Notes under the pieces: model-generated | What the model was told of the DNA's origin: nothing | What the model saw: the letters and a program-made list of their open reading frames with translations, nothing else | Database searches by the model: none | Part shown: in pieces, positions 8,751 to 17,782 of the stretch | Layout of the letters: each line of letters opens with the position of its first letter | Numbering within the stretch: position 1 is the first letter of the stretch | Translations under genes and position numbers: made by a program | Source: Arcobacteraceae bacterium | GTDB taxonomy: Bacteria; Campylobacterota; Campylobacteria; Campylobacterales; Arcobacteraceae | NCBI GenBank assembly: GCA_028375605.1 | Contig: JAONGR010000015.1 | Span: 1 to 33,476 of the forward strand | Direction: 5' to 3' | DNA: 33,476 nucleotides

Positions 8751-10649
8751 TTATACCTCTTCTTTATACATATCTCTTATTTTATAAAATTTCTTTTTAT
8801 TATCAATGAATAAATCAATAAGTTGTGGATCAAAATGTTCACCTTTTTCTTCTTTAAATAAATCAAGAATTTTTTGATCAGGCCAAGCTTTTTTATAAGC
8901 TCTTTCACTCCCTAAAGCATCAAATACATCTGCAACTGCAGTTATTCTTCCAAATATGTGTATACCTTCTCCTTTTAACCCTTGAGGATAACCCTTACCA
9001 TTATACTTTTCGTGATGTTGATGTGCTACGATTGATGCAGATTTTAGAATAATTCTATCTGAACTCTTTAACATATTATATCCTAACTGTGCATGAGTTT
9101 TCATAATTTTGAATTCATCACTATCAAGTTTTCCCGGTTTATGTAGTATTGCATCAGGAATACCTACCTTACCAATATCGTGCATAGGTGAAGCTAACTT
9201 AATAAGTTCGGCTTCTTTTTCATCTAATCCATATAATAGTGCAAGTAGTTTAGAATATTCGGCAACCCTTTTAACATGTTGTCCTGTTTCTTTACTTCTT
9301 AATTCTCCTGCAGCACCCATTGTAAATATAATCTCTTTTTGGGTATTTTCGATTTCTATATATAAGTCTTCAATCTTGGTGATATTTTTTTCAATAGTAG
9401 ATGTCATATTATTAAAGGAGTTTGATAATTGTCCAAATTCATCATCAATACCTACTGGTAGTTTACTAGAGAGTGTTTTACTTTTTGAACCAATTTCTTT
9501 TATAAATTTTGTAATAAAATCAAGTGGAACATTGATTCTAGCTATTAATATGATTGCAGAAATAATAAGTAAGATTGAAAATATTATACTCACTGAAATA
9601 ACGATATATGTAATTTTTTGTGCAGTAGTATCGGATTTATTTAAGATGCTAAATTTGATATTTTTAGATATCTCATCCATTTTGTTAATTTCTATAAAAA
9701 CTATTTGCTCTAATTGATTTTTTTCGTTAATTAAATTATCTAAAGTTTTATTATTAATAATAGCATTTTTCTTTAAATCGATAATTAACCCTTGAGTCTT
9801 TTTAATAGAACCAAAGTAAGTATTAAATTTATGTAGGTCTGGTTGATAGTTATTATAGAAATCATCATTAGATATTAAATTTTGATAGATTGTTGCAATT
9901 AGATAGTTCTCTTGAAAAATAATATTTTTGTCTAAATGGTTGATTTTGTATAAATCATCAGTAAGTATGATATCATTAAGCAAAATTGGTATTTTTAAAA
10001 TGTGCGTATACAAGTTTTTTGTTAAAGATTGAATCTCTTCTATTTCTTTATAAATTAAATTTCTTTTATTAAATAAAGTCTTTGAGATATCAGTATTATT
10101 TAACGACTTTAGTTTTCTTTTATTTTTTAGGACTACTTGCCCTGCAATTTTTTCTGTAATAATTTGTATATTTAAAATATTTTGTTGCATATTTTCAATA
10201 TATAGGTTTAATGATTCTTCATTTTGTAAACTATTTAATTTATTTTGGTACAGTTCTTTCTGAATCATAAGTTTTTTTTGAATAAGTGTATGAAGTAAAT
10301 CAATTTTTTTGTTATAATTTTTTTGATTATTAAGTATTTCTGTTAAATGCTGATATTCATCTTCGATATTAGGTAATTTTATTTTTTTTATTTCTTGGAT
10401 AGAATTATTAAGTAAAATTTCTGTATTTAAGTCATTTATAATTCTTACATTTTTCAAGATTGCATGATTTTGTTCTTCTAGTGTAATAATCGTACGAAGT
10501 GTTTCTTTATCAAATTTTACAGTTGATGTAAAATATATCATTGTAGCAGAAAAAATTCCTATAACAAATGCCATAATAACAACCCCAGCTATAACAATTT
10601 GTTTTATTGATAAATTTTGTGTTAATTTTTGAAAAATATGAATTGGCAT
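8751..10649 (-). CDS. Membrane HD-GYP domain protein, probable cyclic-di-GMP phosphodiesterase
   Basis: This 632-residue membrane signalling protein has TM1 at about 17-40, a long helical periplasmic region of about 300 residues without recognisable motifs, and TM2 at about 346-370. A HAMP-like linker (371-425) leads into an HD-GYP domain (about 440-625). The catalytic metal-site residues are present: H490-D491 in MHDIGK, H519, H545-H546-E547 in the HHE motif, the GYP triplet at 553-555, and D574. Hydrolysis of cyclic-di-GMP is therefore likely. It is the last gene of a minus-strand run and starts two bases after the stop of a periplasmic binding protein gene. The binding protein may therefore dock on the periplasmic helices and control the phosphodiesterase; that pairing is inference. 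Confidence 0.9.
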   Translation of the reverse strand: MPIHIFQKLTQNLSIKQIVIAGVVIMAFVIGIFSATMIYFTSTVKFDKETLRTIITLEEQNHAILKNVRIINDLNTEILLNNSIQEIKKIKLPNIEDEYQHLTEILNNQKNYNKKIDLLHTLIQKKLMIQKELYQNKLNSLQNEESLNLYIENMQQNILNIQIITEKIAGQVVLKNKRKLKSLNNTDISKTLFNKRNLIYKEIEEIQSLTKNLYTHILKIPILLNDIILTDDLYKINHLDKNIIFQENYLIATIYQNLISNDDFYNNYQPDLHKFNTYFGSIKKTQGLIIDLKKNAIINNKTLDNLINEKNQLEQIVFIEINKMDEISKNIKFSILNKSDTTAQKITYIVISVSIIFSILLIISAIILIARINVPLDFITKFIKEIGSKSKTLSSKLPVGIDDEFGQLSNSFNNMTSTIEKNITKIEDLYIEIENTQKEIIFTMGAAGELRSKETGQHVKRVAEYSKLLALLYGLDEKEAELIKLASPMHDIGKVGIPDAILHKPGKLDSDEFKIMKTHAQLGYNMLKSSDRIILKSASIVAHQHHEKYNGKGYPQGLKGEGIHIFGRITAVADVFDALGSERAYKKAWPDQKILDLFKEEKGEHFDPQLIDLFIDNKKKFYKIRDMYKEEV

Positions 10650-10651
10650 AA

Positions 10652-11803
10652 TTATTTTAACTCCATTTCATTCCAGTTATATTCTTTTACTATACCATTT
10701 TTAATAATAGAGGTCCATATTTTAGAAGAATATTGATTATATTTTTGAGTAAAACTAGATTTAAAACCTAATCCAATGTCTATATCTTCTTTATTAGATA
10801 AAATTCTTATAATACTTTCTCTATTATTAACTTGTATATCTGACTTATTTATACTTGTAACAAATAGTTTTCCTACTATATAACCCTCTAATGATGCTAA
10901 ACTTGGTTTTTCGTTGGGAAAATGTAATGTAAACTCTTTTAAAAACTCTTTAATAATAGGTAATTTTGAGGATAGCAAAGGAACAGTTTGTGTTATGATT
11001 AGATCGTCACTTTTACTTTTAAGCTCTTCTATAATTTTTGTTTGACTAATAGGGGAGATACTTATAAATGTTGTATTTGGAAAATCTTGTTTTGCAATTT
11101 GTATAAATTTGATAATTGGCTTAGTAATTCCAAACATCAATATAACTTTTGGTTCAGATGGGTGATCGAGTAGTTTACTAAGGGATGATTCAACATTTAA
11201 AGAATGACTGTTATATCGCCCATTGAGTATTTTATGAGTATTCTTAAAACCTTTATTTTTAAGTTCTTTAATTGCTGCAAAATATCCAGAATTTCCGTAT
11301 GCATCATTTTGTGAAAGAAAAGCAATCTCTTTTGGTTTAATACCTTTTTCTAGTAGATTTGAAATTATAAATTTCACTTCTTGTTCATATGAGATTCTAT
11401 AGTTAAATACATTTTTATCAGCGGGTTCTTTTCTAACATACTTTCCCCCTGTGTAGTAACCAAACGCAGCTATATTTATATCATTTGTCATAGGAATTGT
11501 AAGTTTAGATGCAGGTGTTCCCATATTTCCTAAGAGAGCTAAAACTTTATCTTCATAGATAAGTTTATGAACATTTTTACTTGCTTGTATGGGGTTGTAG
11601 TTATCATCATAGGTAATTAGAGAGAAAGTATATTTACTATTTTTTGTAGTATTGTTTTTTTTTAAATATGTCTGAATTCCTATATTCATATGATTTCCAA
11701 TATATTTTATAGGACCTGAAAGATCAGTTGACATACCTAATTTAATCTCTTGTGATAGTAGATTTAATGATAGTATAAAGCCGATTATTATTAATTTAGT
11801 CAT
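10652..11803 (-). CDS. Periplasmic binding protein of the branched-chain amino acid/amide (Peripla_BP_6) type, no transporter beside it
   Basis: The 383-residue product begins with a short Sec signal peptide (about residues 1-17). The mature start, EIKLGMSTDLSGPIKYIG, is the classic opening of LivJ-like type I binding proteins. GNMGTPASKLTIPM and AFLSQNDAYGNSGYFAA also match that family. No permease or ATPase gene is next to it, so it may be a receptor rather than a transport component. The gene is translationally close to the HD-GYP gene (two-base gap) and 70 bases after the response regulator gene. That 70-base gap carries a possible minus-strand -10 box, TATAAT, at 11821-11826, so a separate promoter is possible. 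A purine-rich AAAGGTAAAA precedes the ATG. The ligand cannot be told from sequence. Confidence 0.85.
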   Translation of the reverse strand: MTKLIIIGFILSLNLLSQEIKLGMSTDLSGPIKYIGNHMNIGIQTYLKKNNTTKNSKYTFSLITYDDNYNPIQASKNVHKLIYEDKVLALLGNMGTPASKLTIPMTNDINIAAFGYYTGGKYVRKEPADKNVFNYRISYEQEVKFIISNLLEKGIKPKEIAFLSQNDAYGNSGYFAAIKELKNKGFKNTHKILNGRYNSHSLNVESSLSKLLDHPSEPKVILMFGITKPIIKFIQIAKQDFPNTTFISISPISQTKIIEELKSKSDDLIITQTVPLLSSKLPIIKEFLKEFTLHFPNEKPSLASLEGYIVGKLFVTSINKSDIQVNNRESIIRILSNKEDIDIGLGFKSSFTQKYNQYSSKIWTSIIKNGIVKEYNWNEMELK

Positions 11804-11873
11804 TTTTTACCTTTATGGTAATTATAATAATAAAATAAAACTTAAAGTATGGCTATTTAATTTAATATATTAT

Positions 11874-12518
11874 TTATTCTCTTAAATTAAATTTATATCC
11901 AAAATCAACAATTGTTTCAAGAGAGTTTTGTGGTATTTTTTTACGTAAACGCATAACAAGAGTTCGTATACTATCTGTTGTAGCAATATCACCTTCCCAT
12001 ACGTAATTTAAAATATGGTCATAACTTAATACTTTATTTTTATGAGTTAATAGTTGATGTAATAATAATGTTTCTTTTTTTGTAAGTTTTATTTGTCCAT
12101 CTTTATAGAGTTCTCTTTTTTCCATATGATAAGTAAAATCCTCATCTAGTTGAATAATTGCATCTTCTAATTGGCACAACTTCTCTATTTTTACTTCTAA
12201 TTCATCAATAAAAAAAGGTTTTTTTAAATAGTCATTACACCCATAACCATAAGCACTTTTTATTGTGTCTAAATCAATATGAGAACTAATGATAAGAATA
12301 GGGATAGATTTATCATGTTCTCGAATCTCTTTTAGTATATTAATTCCATCAATTGAAGGTACATTTATATCAAGGATAAAACAGTCATAACCATCATAGA
12401 TACTATCTAAAGCTTTATGCCCATCTGTAAAGGAATCAATTTTATATCCTTTTAATTCTAGTCTTTTTACAATACTATTATTTAGTCGGTCATTATCTTC
12501 TAGTAATAATATTTTCAT
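11874..12518 (-). CDS. OmpR/PhoB-family response regulator
   Basis: This 214-residue two-domain transcription factor has a receiver domain (about 1-115) with the acidic pair E7-D8, phospho-acceptor D50 in CFILDINVP and the conserved lysine K100 in YLKKPF. A winged-helix DNA-binding domain follows (about 125-212), with TKKETLLLHQLL and DSIRTLVMRLRKKI typical of the OmpR output domain. Its start overlaps the end of the histidine kinase gene by four bases, so it is translationally coupled to its cognate kinase. Likely targets are the neighbouring lactate-dehydrogenase and dctPQM operons, by context only. Family and partner are secure; the regulon is inferred. Confidence 0.93.
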   Translation of the reverse strand: MKILLLEDNDRLNNSIVKRLELKGYKIDSFTDGHKALDSIYDGYDCFILDINVPSIDGINILKEIREHDKSIPILIISSHIDLDTIKSAYGYGCNDYLKKPFFIDELEVKIEKLCQLEDAIIQLDEDFTYHMEKRELYKDGQIKLTKKETLLLHQLLTHKNKVLSYDHILNYVWEGDIATTDSIRTLVMRLRKKIPQNSLETIVDFGYKFNLRE

Positions 12519-14719
12519 AATTCTGCCTTTTGTGGTAATTCAATGGCAAGTGTCGTAATCTCTTTAGTATCTTTAAAATAAATTTTTCCATTCATTTTAT
12601 CTTCAATTAATATTCTACTCATATACAATCCTAAACCATTGCCTTTTTCTTTTGTACTATAATATGGGCTAAAAAGATGTTCTCTATCTTTATCTTCTAT
12701 ACCACAGCCATTGTCGATAATTAAAATTTCTACAACATTTTGTTTAGATGATACTTGAACATTTATTAATCCCTTATATGATAAATTATCAAGTTTTAAT
12801 TTCAAGATTGCATCTTTTGCATTATTAAGTATTGTGATTAATACTTGCATAAATTCATTTTTATAACCATAAACCATTAGATCATTTTCTAAGTATTGGA
12901 TATTAAAATCTAAATAGCTATATTTTAACTGTCTTTCTATAATATTTAGAACTTCTGCAAATGCTTCTTTGATATAAAAATTAGATTTTTTTGCAGATGG
13001 TTTTAAAAAGTCTCTAAAATCTTTTAATGTTTTAGACATATATTGTATCTGTACCATAGCCTCTTTAACAAAAAGTTTCATATCTTCATCTGTAATGTTG
13101 TAAATGTTGTATTGAAGTTCTAAGTCTTGGACAATTGCAGACATCTCAACTAATGGTTCATTCCATTGGTGAGCAATTGCATTAATCATTTCACCAATTT
13201 CAGCTAATTTTGATTGCTGTATTAAAAATGATTCATGCTGTTTTTTTTCATTTTGAATTTTTACTAGTTCTGTAATATCATGTAGAATAGTCACAGTTCC
13301 AGCAACTTTGTTATCACTACCAAGATAAAGATCTTTACTAACAATAATCGTTTTAATAGTATTGTTTATATTGTAGTCCATGATATAGTCATTTACTTTT
13401 TCACGATTAAAAAGTTTTGTTTCTATTTTTTCATGAGTATCACAAAAGTTAATCTCATCTTGAAAAAAATCATACATTGTTTTCCCAATAATTTCACTTT
13501 TATCTTTTTGAATAAATTTTGTAAATGCGTCATTACAACCTAAGTATTTACCCTCTTTATCTTTATAAAATATTGGGTTTTTCATTGTATTTAATAGTGT
13601 TTCAATAAAATTAAATTGCAATTGGAGTTCATCTTTTGCCTTTCTTTTGTCCTCAATAGAATCAATCAACATAAAAATAATGATTGTAAAAAAGATAAAG
13701 GTAACGGTAATAATAGTTAATTCTGTTTCATAGTTTTCATAAAATGACCCTGGCTCATTATATACAATACTATTTTGAGGGAGTTTGGACATATCAACAT
13801 TAAACTCTTTTAATTTTTGATAATCAAATATATAACTATTAGGGCTTTTTTCAATAATTGGAATATTTAAAACAGTTTTACCTGCTAGTATTTGTTTAAC
13901 CATTTTTGCAGCTGATTCACCTTGTGAAGAAGAATGCGTTACAAATCCACCGACTAAACCACGTTTAAGATAAAAATCCCAAAGTCCATATATAGGTACA
14001 TTTGTAGTTTTTGCAATATTTTTTAAACCATTTTTAAAAGTAAAAACTTTTCCCGTTTCATCTTTATGTAATAGCATAAATAATATTGCTGTATTTTGTT
14101 CTAAAGTACTCACTTTTTTTTGTAAATCGTCAAATTTAAATTTATCGATATATTCTACTTCAATATCTTCTTTGTAATTTTCATATGCTTTAAAAAATTC
14201 TTTTTTCATCTCTTGACCAGTAGTTGTTCTATCATTAATAACAAGAAGTTTTGTTACCTCTGGATGTAAATTGAGTATTAAATTTAAATTTTTATCTATG
14301 TCCACTTCTTCAACTACACCAGTAGCTCGTTTTTGTATATTAGAATTTTTAAATCTTTTTTTATTAAAATTATTAATACCACAAAATACAATAGGTGTAT
14401 CTGTAAATATTTTATCATGATAGGTATTGAGAAATTCTAAGGCATTATTATCTGATGCAATAATAACATCAAATTTTCTATTTTTGTACCTTTTTTTATA
14501 AAATTCAAATAAAGATTGTATATAGTCTTTATTATAAATTCTTTTAGTATCCATATATTCAGTTGTAATTTCTACATCATGATATTTTAAACTATTTTCG
14601 ATTGAATTTGATATAGAATCCGTCCACTCATATGCTTTATGATATGAGTGTAGGAGTAATACTTCTTTTGCATAAAGGATAGAAGATAAGAAAAGAAGTA
14701 AAACTAGTTTATTTTTCAT
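12515..14719 (-). CDS. Sensor histidine kinase with periplasmic ABC-substrate-binding-like domain and PAS domain
   Basis: This 734-residue membrane kinase starts at ATG 14719. A TTG at 14734 would add five residues but neither start shows a clear ribosome-binding site, and the gene probably depends on coupling to the overlapping upstream gene. A signal sequence (1-17) precedes a periplasmic region of about 300 residues resembling the ABC_sub_bind family: EVLLLHSYHKAYEWT, IASDNNALEFL, TPIVFCGINNF. One membrane helix (about 333-353) leads to a PAS domain (about 365-485). The kinase core follows, with H517 in IAHQWNEPL, N-box NNAKDA near 632, DNGCGI near 669 and GNGLGLYM near 693. It overlaps the lactate dehydrogenase gene by 11 bases and the response regulator gene by four. 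The sensed ligand is probably a substrate of this operon, by inference. Confidence 0.92.
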   Translation of the reverse strand: MKNKLVLLLFLSSILYAKEVLLLHSYHKAYEWTDSISNSIENSLKYHDVEITTEYMDTKRIYNKDYIQSLFEFYKKRYKNRKFDVIIASDNNALEFLNTYHDKIFTDTPIVFCGINNFNKKRFKNSNIQKRATGVVEEVDIDKNLNLILNLHPEVTKLLVINDRTTTGQEMKKEFFKAYENYKEDIEVEYIDKFKFDDLQKKVSTLEQNTAILFMLLHKDETGKVFTFKNGLKNIAKTTNVPIYGLWDFYLKRGLVGGFVTHSSSQGESAAKMVKQILAGKTVLNIPIIEKSPNSYIFDYQKLKEFNVDMSKLPQNSIVYNEPGSFYENYETELTIITVTFIFFTIIIFMLIDSIEDKRKAKDELQLQFNFIETLLNTMKNPIFYKDKEGKYLGCNDAFTKFIQKDKSEIIGKTMYDFFQDEINFCDTHEKIETKLFNREKVNDYIMDYNINNTIKTIIVSKDLYLGSDNKVAGTVTILHDITELVKIQNEKKQHESFLIQQSKLAEIGEMINAIAHQWNEPLVEMSAIVQDLELQYNIYNITDEDMKLFVKEAMVQIQYMSKTLKDFRDFLKPSAKKSNFYIKEAFAEVLNIIERQLKYSYLDFNIQYLENDLMVYGYKNEFMQVLITILNNAKDAILKLKLDNLSYKGLINVQVSSKQNVVEILIIDNGCGIEDKDREHLFSPYYSTKEKGNGLGLYMSRILIEDKMNGKIYFKDTKEITTLAIELPQKAEL

Positions 14720-17516
14720 TACTACATTCGTCAAGGAGATACAAAATAGAGCTATAATCTTTTTGGGAATTATGACTTAGTCCTATTTCACATGTTTTAC
14801 TTGTACTAAATCCTCTTTTTATATCTGGTTTTAATTGACCTTTTAATCCAGCCAATGCAGAAGTATTTAATTCAGGAAAATTAAATCCCCTATCTCCTGC
14901 AAATCCACAACAGTTTATATTTTCTGGAATTGTAACATCGTTAGTTAATGTATTAGCTAACATTTCAAATTTATCATCAAGTTTCATTTTTTTAGAACTA
15001 CATGTTGTATGTAATACAATTGGTTCGTTTGTTTTGTTAATAGTAAGTTTAGGTACAAGAAATTCTAAAGAAAAATCAATTGGTTCATATACTTTCATAT
15101 TCATTTTTTTCAGACCATTAATCATTCTATATGAACATGGAGAATTATCACATAAAATAGGGTATTCTCCATTATTTGATGCAATAAATAATTCGTTTAG
15201 TAGTTCTTCTAGTTGTTCATCTGCATCTTTTGTAAAACCTTTACTTTCAAATGGAACTCCACAACATAATGATTTGTCTTTTGAAGGATATATTATATTA
15301 TAGTGAGATTTTTTCAATAATGATTCTACAACTTGATTTATATCTCTAGTATCTTTAGCCGTTTTACTAGCACCAAAAGCTCTATTTATACAACTAGAAA
15401 AATAAACAACATTTTTATCAAATGATTGTACTTCTTTCGTTTTTGTAAAAGATGCAACTTTTGGCATTGAATCAAACCAATATGGAAATGCGGGTATAAG
15501 TTTTCTTATCTTTCTCATTCCAGATGGTTTAATTATAGATTCAACAGCATTAAGAACTTTAAATCCTTGTCTCACACTAAATAAAGTTTCGCCATAGTTC
15601 TTTGCTACAACACCTGAAACAGTTTTTGCTAGCTTGGAATTTCTATGGTCTCTTATATCTTTTGTTAATGCTCCAGTATTAATATCAACAGGACATGAGG
15701 TAGCACAAAGACCATCAACAGCACATGTTTGCTCTCCATCATAGATATAGAGTTTTTCTAATTCTTTATATTGTTCATCATTTTCTTTTCGTCGTTGAAT
15801 TTCTCTATTTACTGCAATTCTTTGTCTCGGGGTTAATGTTAAATCTTTTGAAGGACAAATAGGCTCACAAAAACCACACTCTATACATTTATCTGCAATT
15901 GGATTAAATGCAGGCATAAATTTTAGATTTTTCAAATGAGCTTTTTTATCTTCATTGATTATTACACCTGGATTTAAAAGATTTTTAGGGTCAAATATAG
16001 TTTTTAATTTTTTCATTAAAGTATATGCATCTTCTCCCCATTCCATCTCTACAAAAGGAGCCATATTTCTTCCCGTTCCATGTTCTGCTTTTAGTGAACC
16101 TTTATATTTTACAGCAACTAAAGTACAAACATCATCCATAAAGTTTTCATATCTTTTAACTTCTGAATCTTCTGAAAAGTCTTGAGTAAATACAAAATGC
16201 ACATTCCCTTCTAATGCATGACCAAAGATAATTGCTTCAGTGTAGTTATATTTTTTAAATATTTCTTGTAGTTCTACAACCCCAGCTGCTAAATCCTCAA
16301 CTGCAAATGCTACATCTTCAATAATAACAGTAGTTCCACTTTCTCTCATTGCTCCAACAGTTGGAAATGTTCCTTTTCTTATCGCCCATAACTTGGCATA
16401 TTCTTTTGGAACATCTGTAAATTTTGCATCTTCAACTAACTTATAATTTTTAGAAATTTCTTTAACTTTAGAGATTCTTTGTTCTAAATCACTTTGTGAT
16501 ATTCCTCCACATTCTACTAGTATAGAAGCAACATCATCATGTAATGTTTTATATAGAGGATCAACTCCTTCTTTGTGTTCAATACTTTTTAAACTTGCTC
16601 TATCCATAAGTTCAGCAGCATTTACAAGATCTTTTTCTTTTTTTAAATCAGCAACAAATTTACAGGCTTCAAATATATCTTCAAAAAGAATAATAGATGA
16701 TGCTTTCACTTTTGGTTCTTCTACCGTATTATAAGTAATTGAAGAGATAAATCCTAAAGTTCCTTCACTCCCTATCATAAGGTGAGCAATAATATCTATC
16801 TCATTTTCAAAGTCAATAAGTGCATTTAAACTATACCCAGTTGTATTTTTAATCGAATATTTTCTTACGATTTTATTGTATAAACTTTTATTTTCTCTTA
16901 CTTCATTTACAAGCTCTTTTAATTGTGATACAAGTTCGCTTTTATTTGTTAAAAAGTTTTCTTTAGATTTCTCGTCACTCGTATCTAAAATAGTTCCATC
17001 ATTTAAAATGATTCTAATATCTTTTAAGGTTTTGTAAGAGTTTTTATCTATTCCACAACACATACCACTTGCATTATTAGCAGCTATTCCACCAATTTGG
17101 GCTGAGTTGATACTTGCAGGATCTGGACCAATCTTTTTTCCAAAATATTTTAGTGCTACATTTGCATGTGCTCCAACAACACCGGGCTGCAATCTAATTT
17201 GTTTTGCTTCATTTAAAACTTTAATTCCTCTCCATCCAAATGAACATACTACAAGAATAGAATCTGTTATTGCTTGTCCTGATAATGAAGTACCAGCAGC
17301 TCTAAATACCACAGGTAGATTTTGCTGTGAGGCATATTTTAAAATTAAACTTACTTCTTTCTCATCGATAGCTTTGATTACTATTCTTGGAATCATTCTA
17401 TAAAATGAGGCGTCAGTACCGTATGCTAATGTATGTAATGGATCTGTGAAGATTCTGTCATTAGCAATTTCTGTAATTATATTTGTATGAAATTCTTTAT
17501 ATATGTTATTTAACAT
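14709..17516 (-). CDS. FAD/Fe-S lactate dehydrogenase (Dld / Cj1585c type)
   Basis: This 935-residue fusion combines a GlcD-like flavin dehydrogenase with a GlpC/LutA-like iron-sulfur reductase. It probably oxidises lactate to pyruvate and passes electrons to the quinone pool. FAD-binding motifs are AAGTSLSGQA (73-82) and NSAQIGGIAANNASG (137-151). The FAD-oxidase C-terminal fold has HALEGNVHF (433-441) and EHGTGRNMAPF (478-488). Two [4Fe-4S] motifs follow: C544-C547-C550-C554 and C598/C604/C608. CCG-type motifs occur at C709, C751-C752, C794, C839 and C869-C870. The same architecture is seen in Campylobacter Cj1585c and Helicobacter HP1222. From memory, Cj1585c has been assigned to L-lactate although the family is named D-lactate dehydrogenase, so the stereochemistry stays open. 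The ribosome-binding site AAAGGGAA sets the start. A weak minus-strand -10 candidate, TATACT, lies at 17589-17594. The two-component genes follow in overlap. Confidence 0.88.
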   Translation of the reverse strand: MLNNIYKEFHTNIITEIANDRIFTDPLHTLAYGTDASFYRMIPRIVIKAIDEKEVSLILKYASQQNLPVVFRAAGTSLSGQAITDSILVVCSFGWRGIKVLNEAKQIRLQPGVVGAHANVALKYFGKKIGPDPASINSAQIGGIAANNASGMCCGIDKNSYKTLKDIRIILNDGTILDTSDEKSKENFLTNKSELVSQLKELVNEVRENKSLYNKIVRKYSIKNTTGYSLNALIDFENEIDIIAHLMIGSEGTLGFISSITYNTVEEPKVKASSIILFEDIFEACKFVADLKKEKDLVNAAELMDRASLKSIEHKEGVDPLYKTLHDDVASILVECGGISQSDLEQRISKVKEISKNYKLVEDAKFTDVPKEYAKLWAIRKGTFPTVGAMRESGTTVIIEDVAFAVEDLAAGVVELQEIFKKYNYTEAIIFGHALEGNVHFVFTQDFSEDSEVKRYENFMDDVCTLVAVKYKGSLKAEHGTGRNMAPFVEMEWGEDAYTLMKKLKTIFDPKNLLNPGVIINEDKKAHLKNLKFMPAFNPIADKCIECGFCEPICPSKDLTLTPRQRIAVNREIQRRKENDEQYKELEKLYIYDGEQTCAVDGLCATSCPVDINTGALTKDIRDHRNSKLAKTVSGVVAKNYGETLFSVRQGFKVLNAVESIIKPSGMRKIRKLIPAFPYWFDSMPKVASFTKTKEVQSFDKNVVYFSSCINRAFGASKTAKDTRDINQVVESLLKKSHYNIIYPSKDKSLCCGVPFESKGFTKDADEQLEELLNELFIASNNGEYPILCDNSPCSYRMINGLKKMNMKVYEPIDFSLEFLVPKLTINKTNEPIVLHTTCSSKKMKLDDKFEMLANTLTNDVTIPENINCCGFAGDRGFNFPELNTSALAGLKGQLKPDIKRGFSTSKTCEIGLSHNSQKDYSSILYLLDECSNEK

Positions 17517-17744
17517 TGTTATTCCCTTTTATTTATTAATTTATTTGATTTATATAAAAATAAAAAAGTTTTATTCAAGTCTCGCTATAGTATAAAGTCT
17601 TTGTTGAGGATTATTAATAAACGAGTACATAATATCACATCTTTTTAAAACTATGTTTATTGTTAAAGATAAATAAGATGACATTATGAACTCCTTTAAA
17701 ATACGTTTATCAAATCTATTGAGAAATAGATTCAAATTATATCA

Positions 17745-17778
17745 CAAAAAATACGAAGTTAAAGTTAACTTCGTATTT
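17745..17778 (-). terminator. Intrinsic terminator of the dctPQM operon
   Basis: AAATACGAAGTTAA (17749-17762) is the exact reverse complement of TTAACTTCGTATTT (17765-17778). On the minus strand the 14-bp hairpin begins four bases after the dctM stop and is followed by a T run (plus-strand A at 17745-17751). The 17517-17744 stretch holds the leader of the lactate dehydrogenase gene and a small palindrome, AATCTATT-GAGA-AATAGATT (17713-17732), but no gene that I can see. Confidence 0.87.
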
Positions 17779-17782
17779 TAAG

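Noticed and set aside
9109-9717. A 202-codon plus-strand frame opposite the HD-GYP gene
   Set aside because: It is antisense to a clearly coding gene with full catalytic motifs; the Ser/Ile-rich product is what a reversed AT-rich coding frame gives.
14720-14734. TTG start for the histidine kinase gene
   Set aside because: The ATG five codons later begins a normal signal peptide, and no ribosome-binding site supports the TTG.
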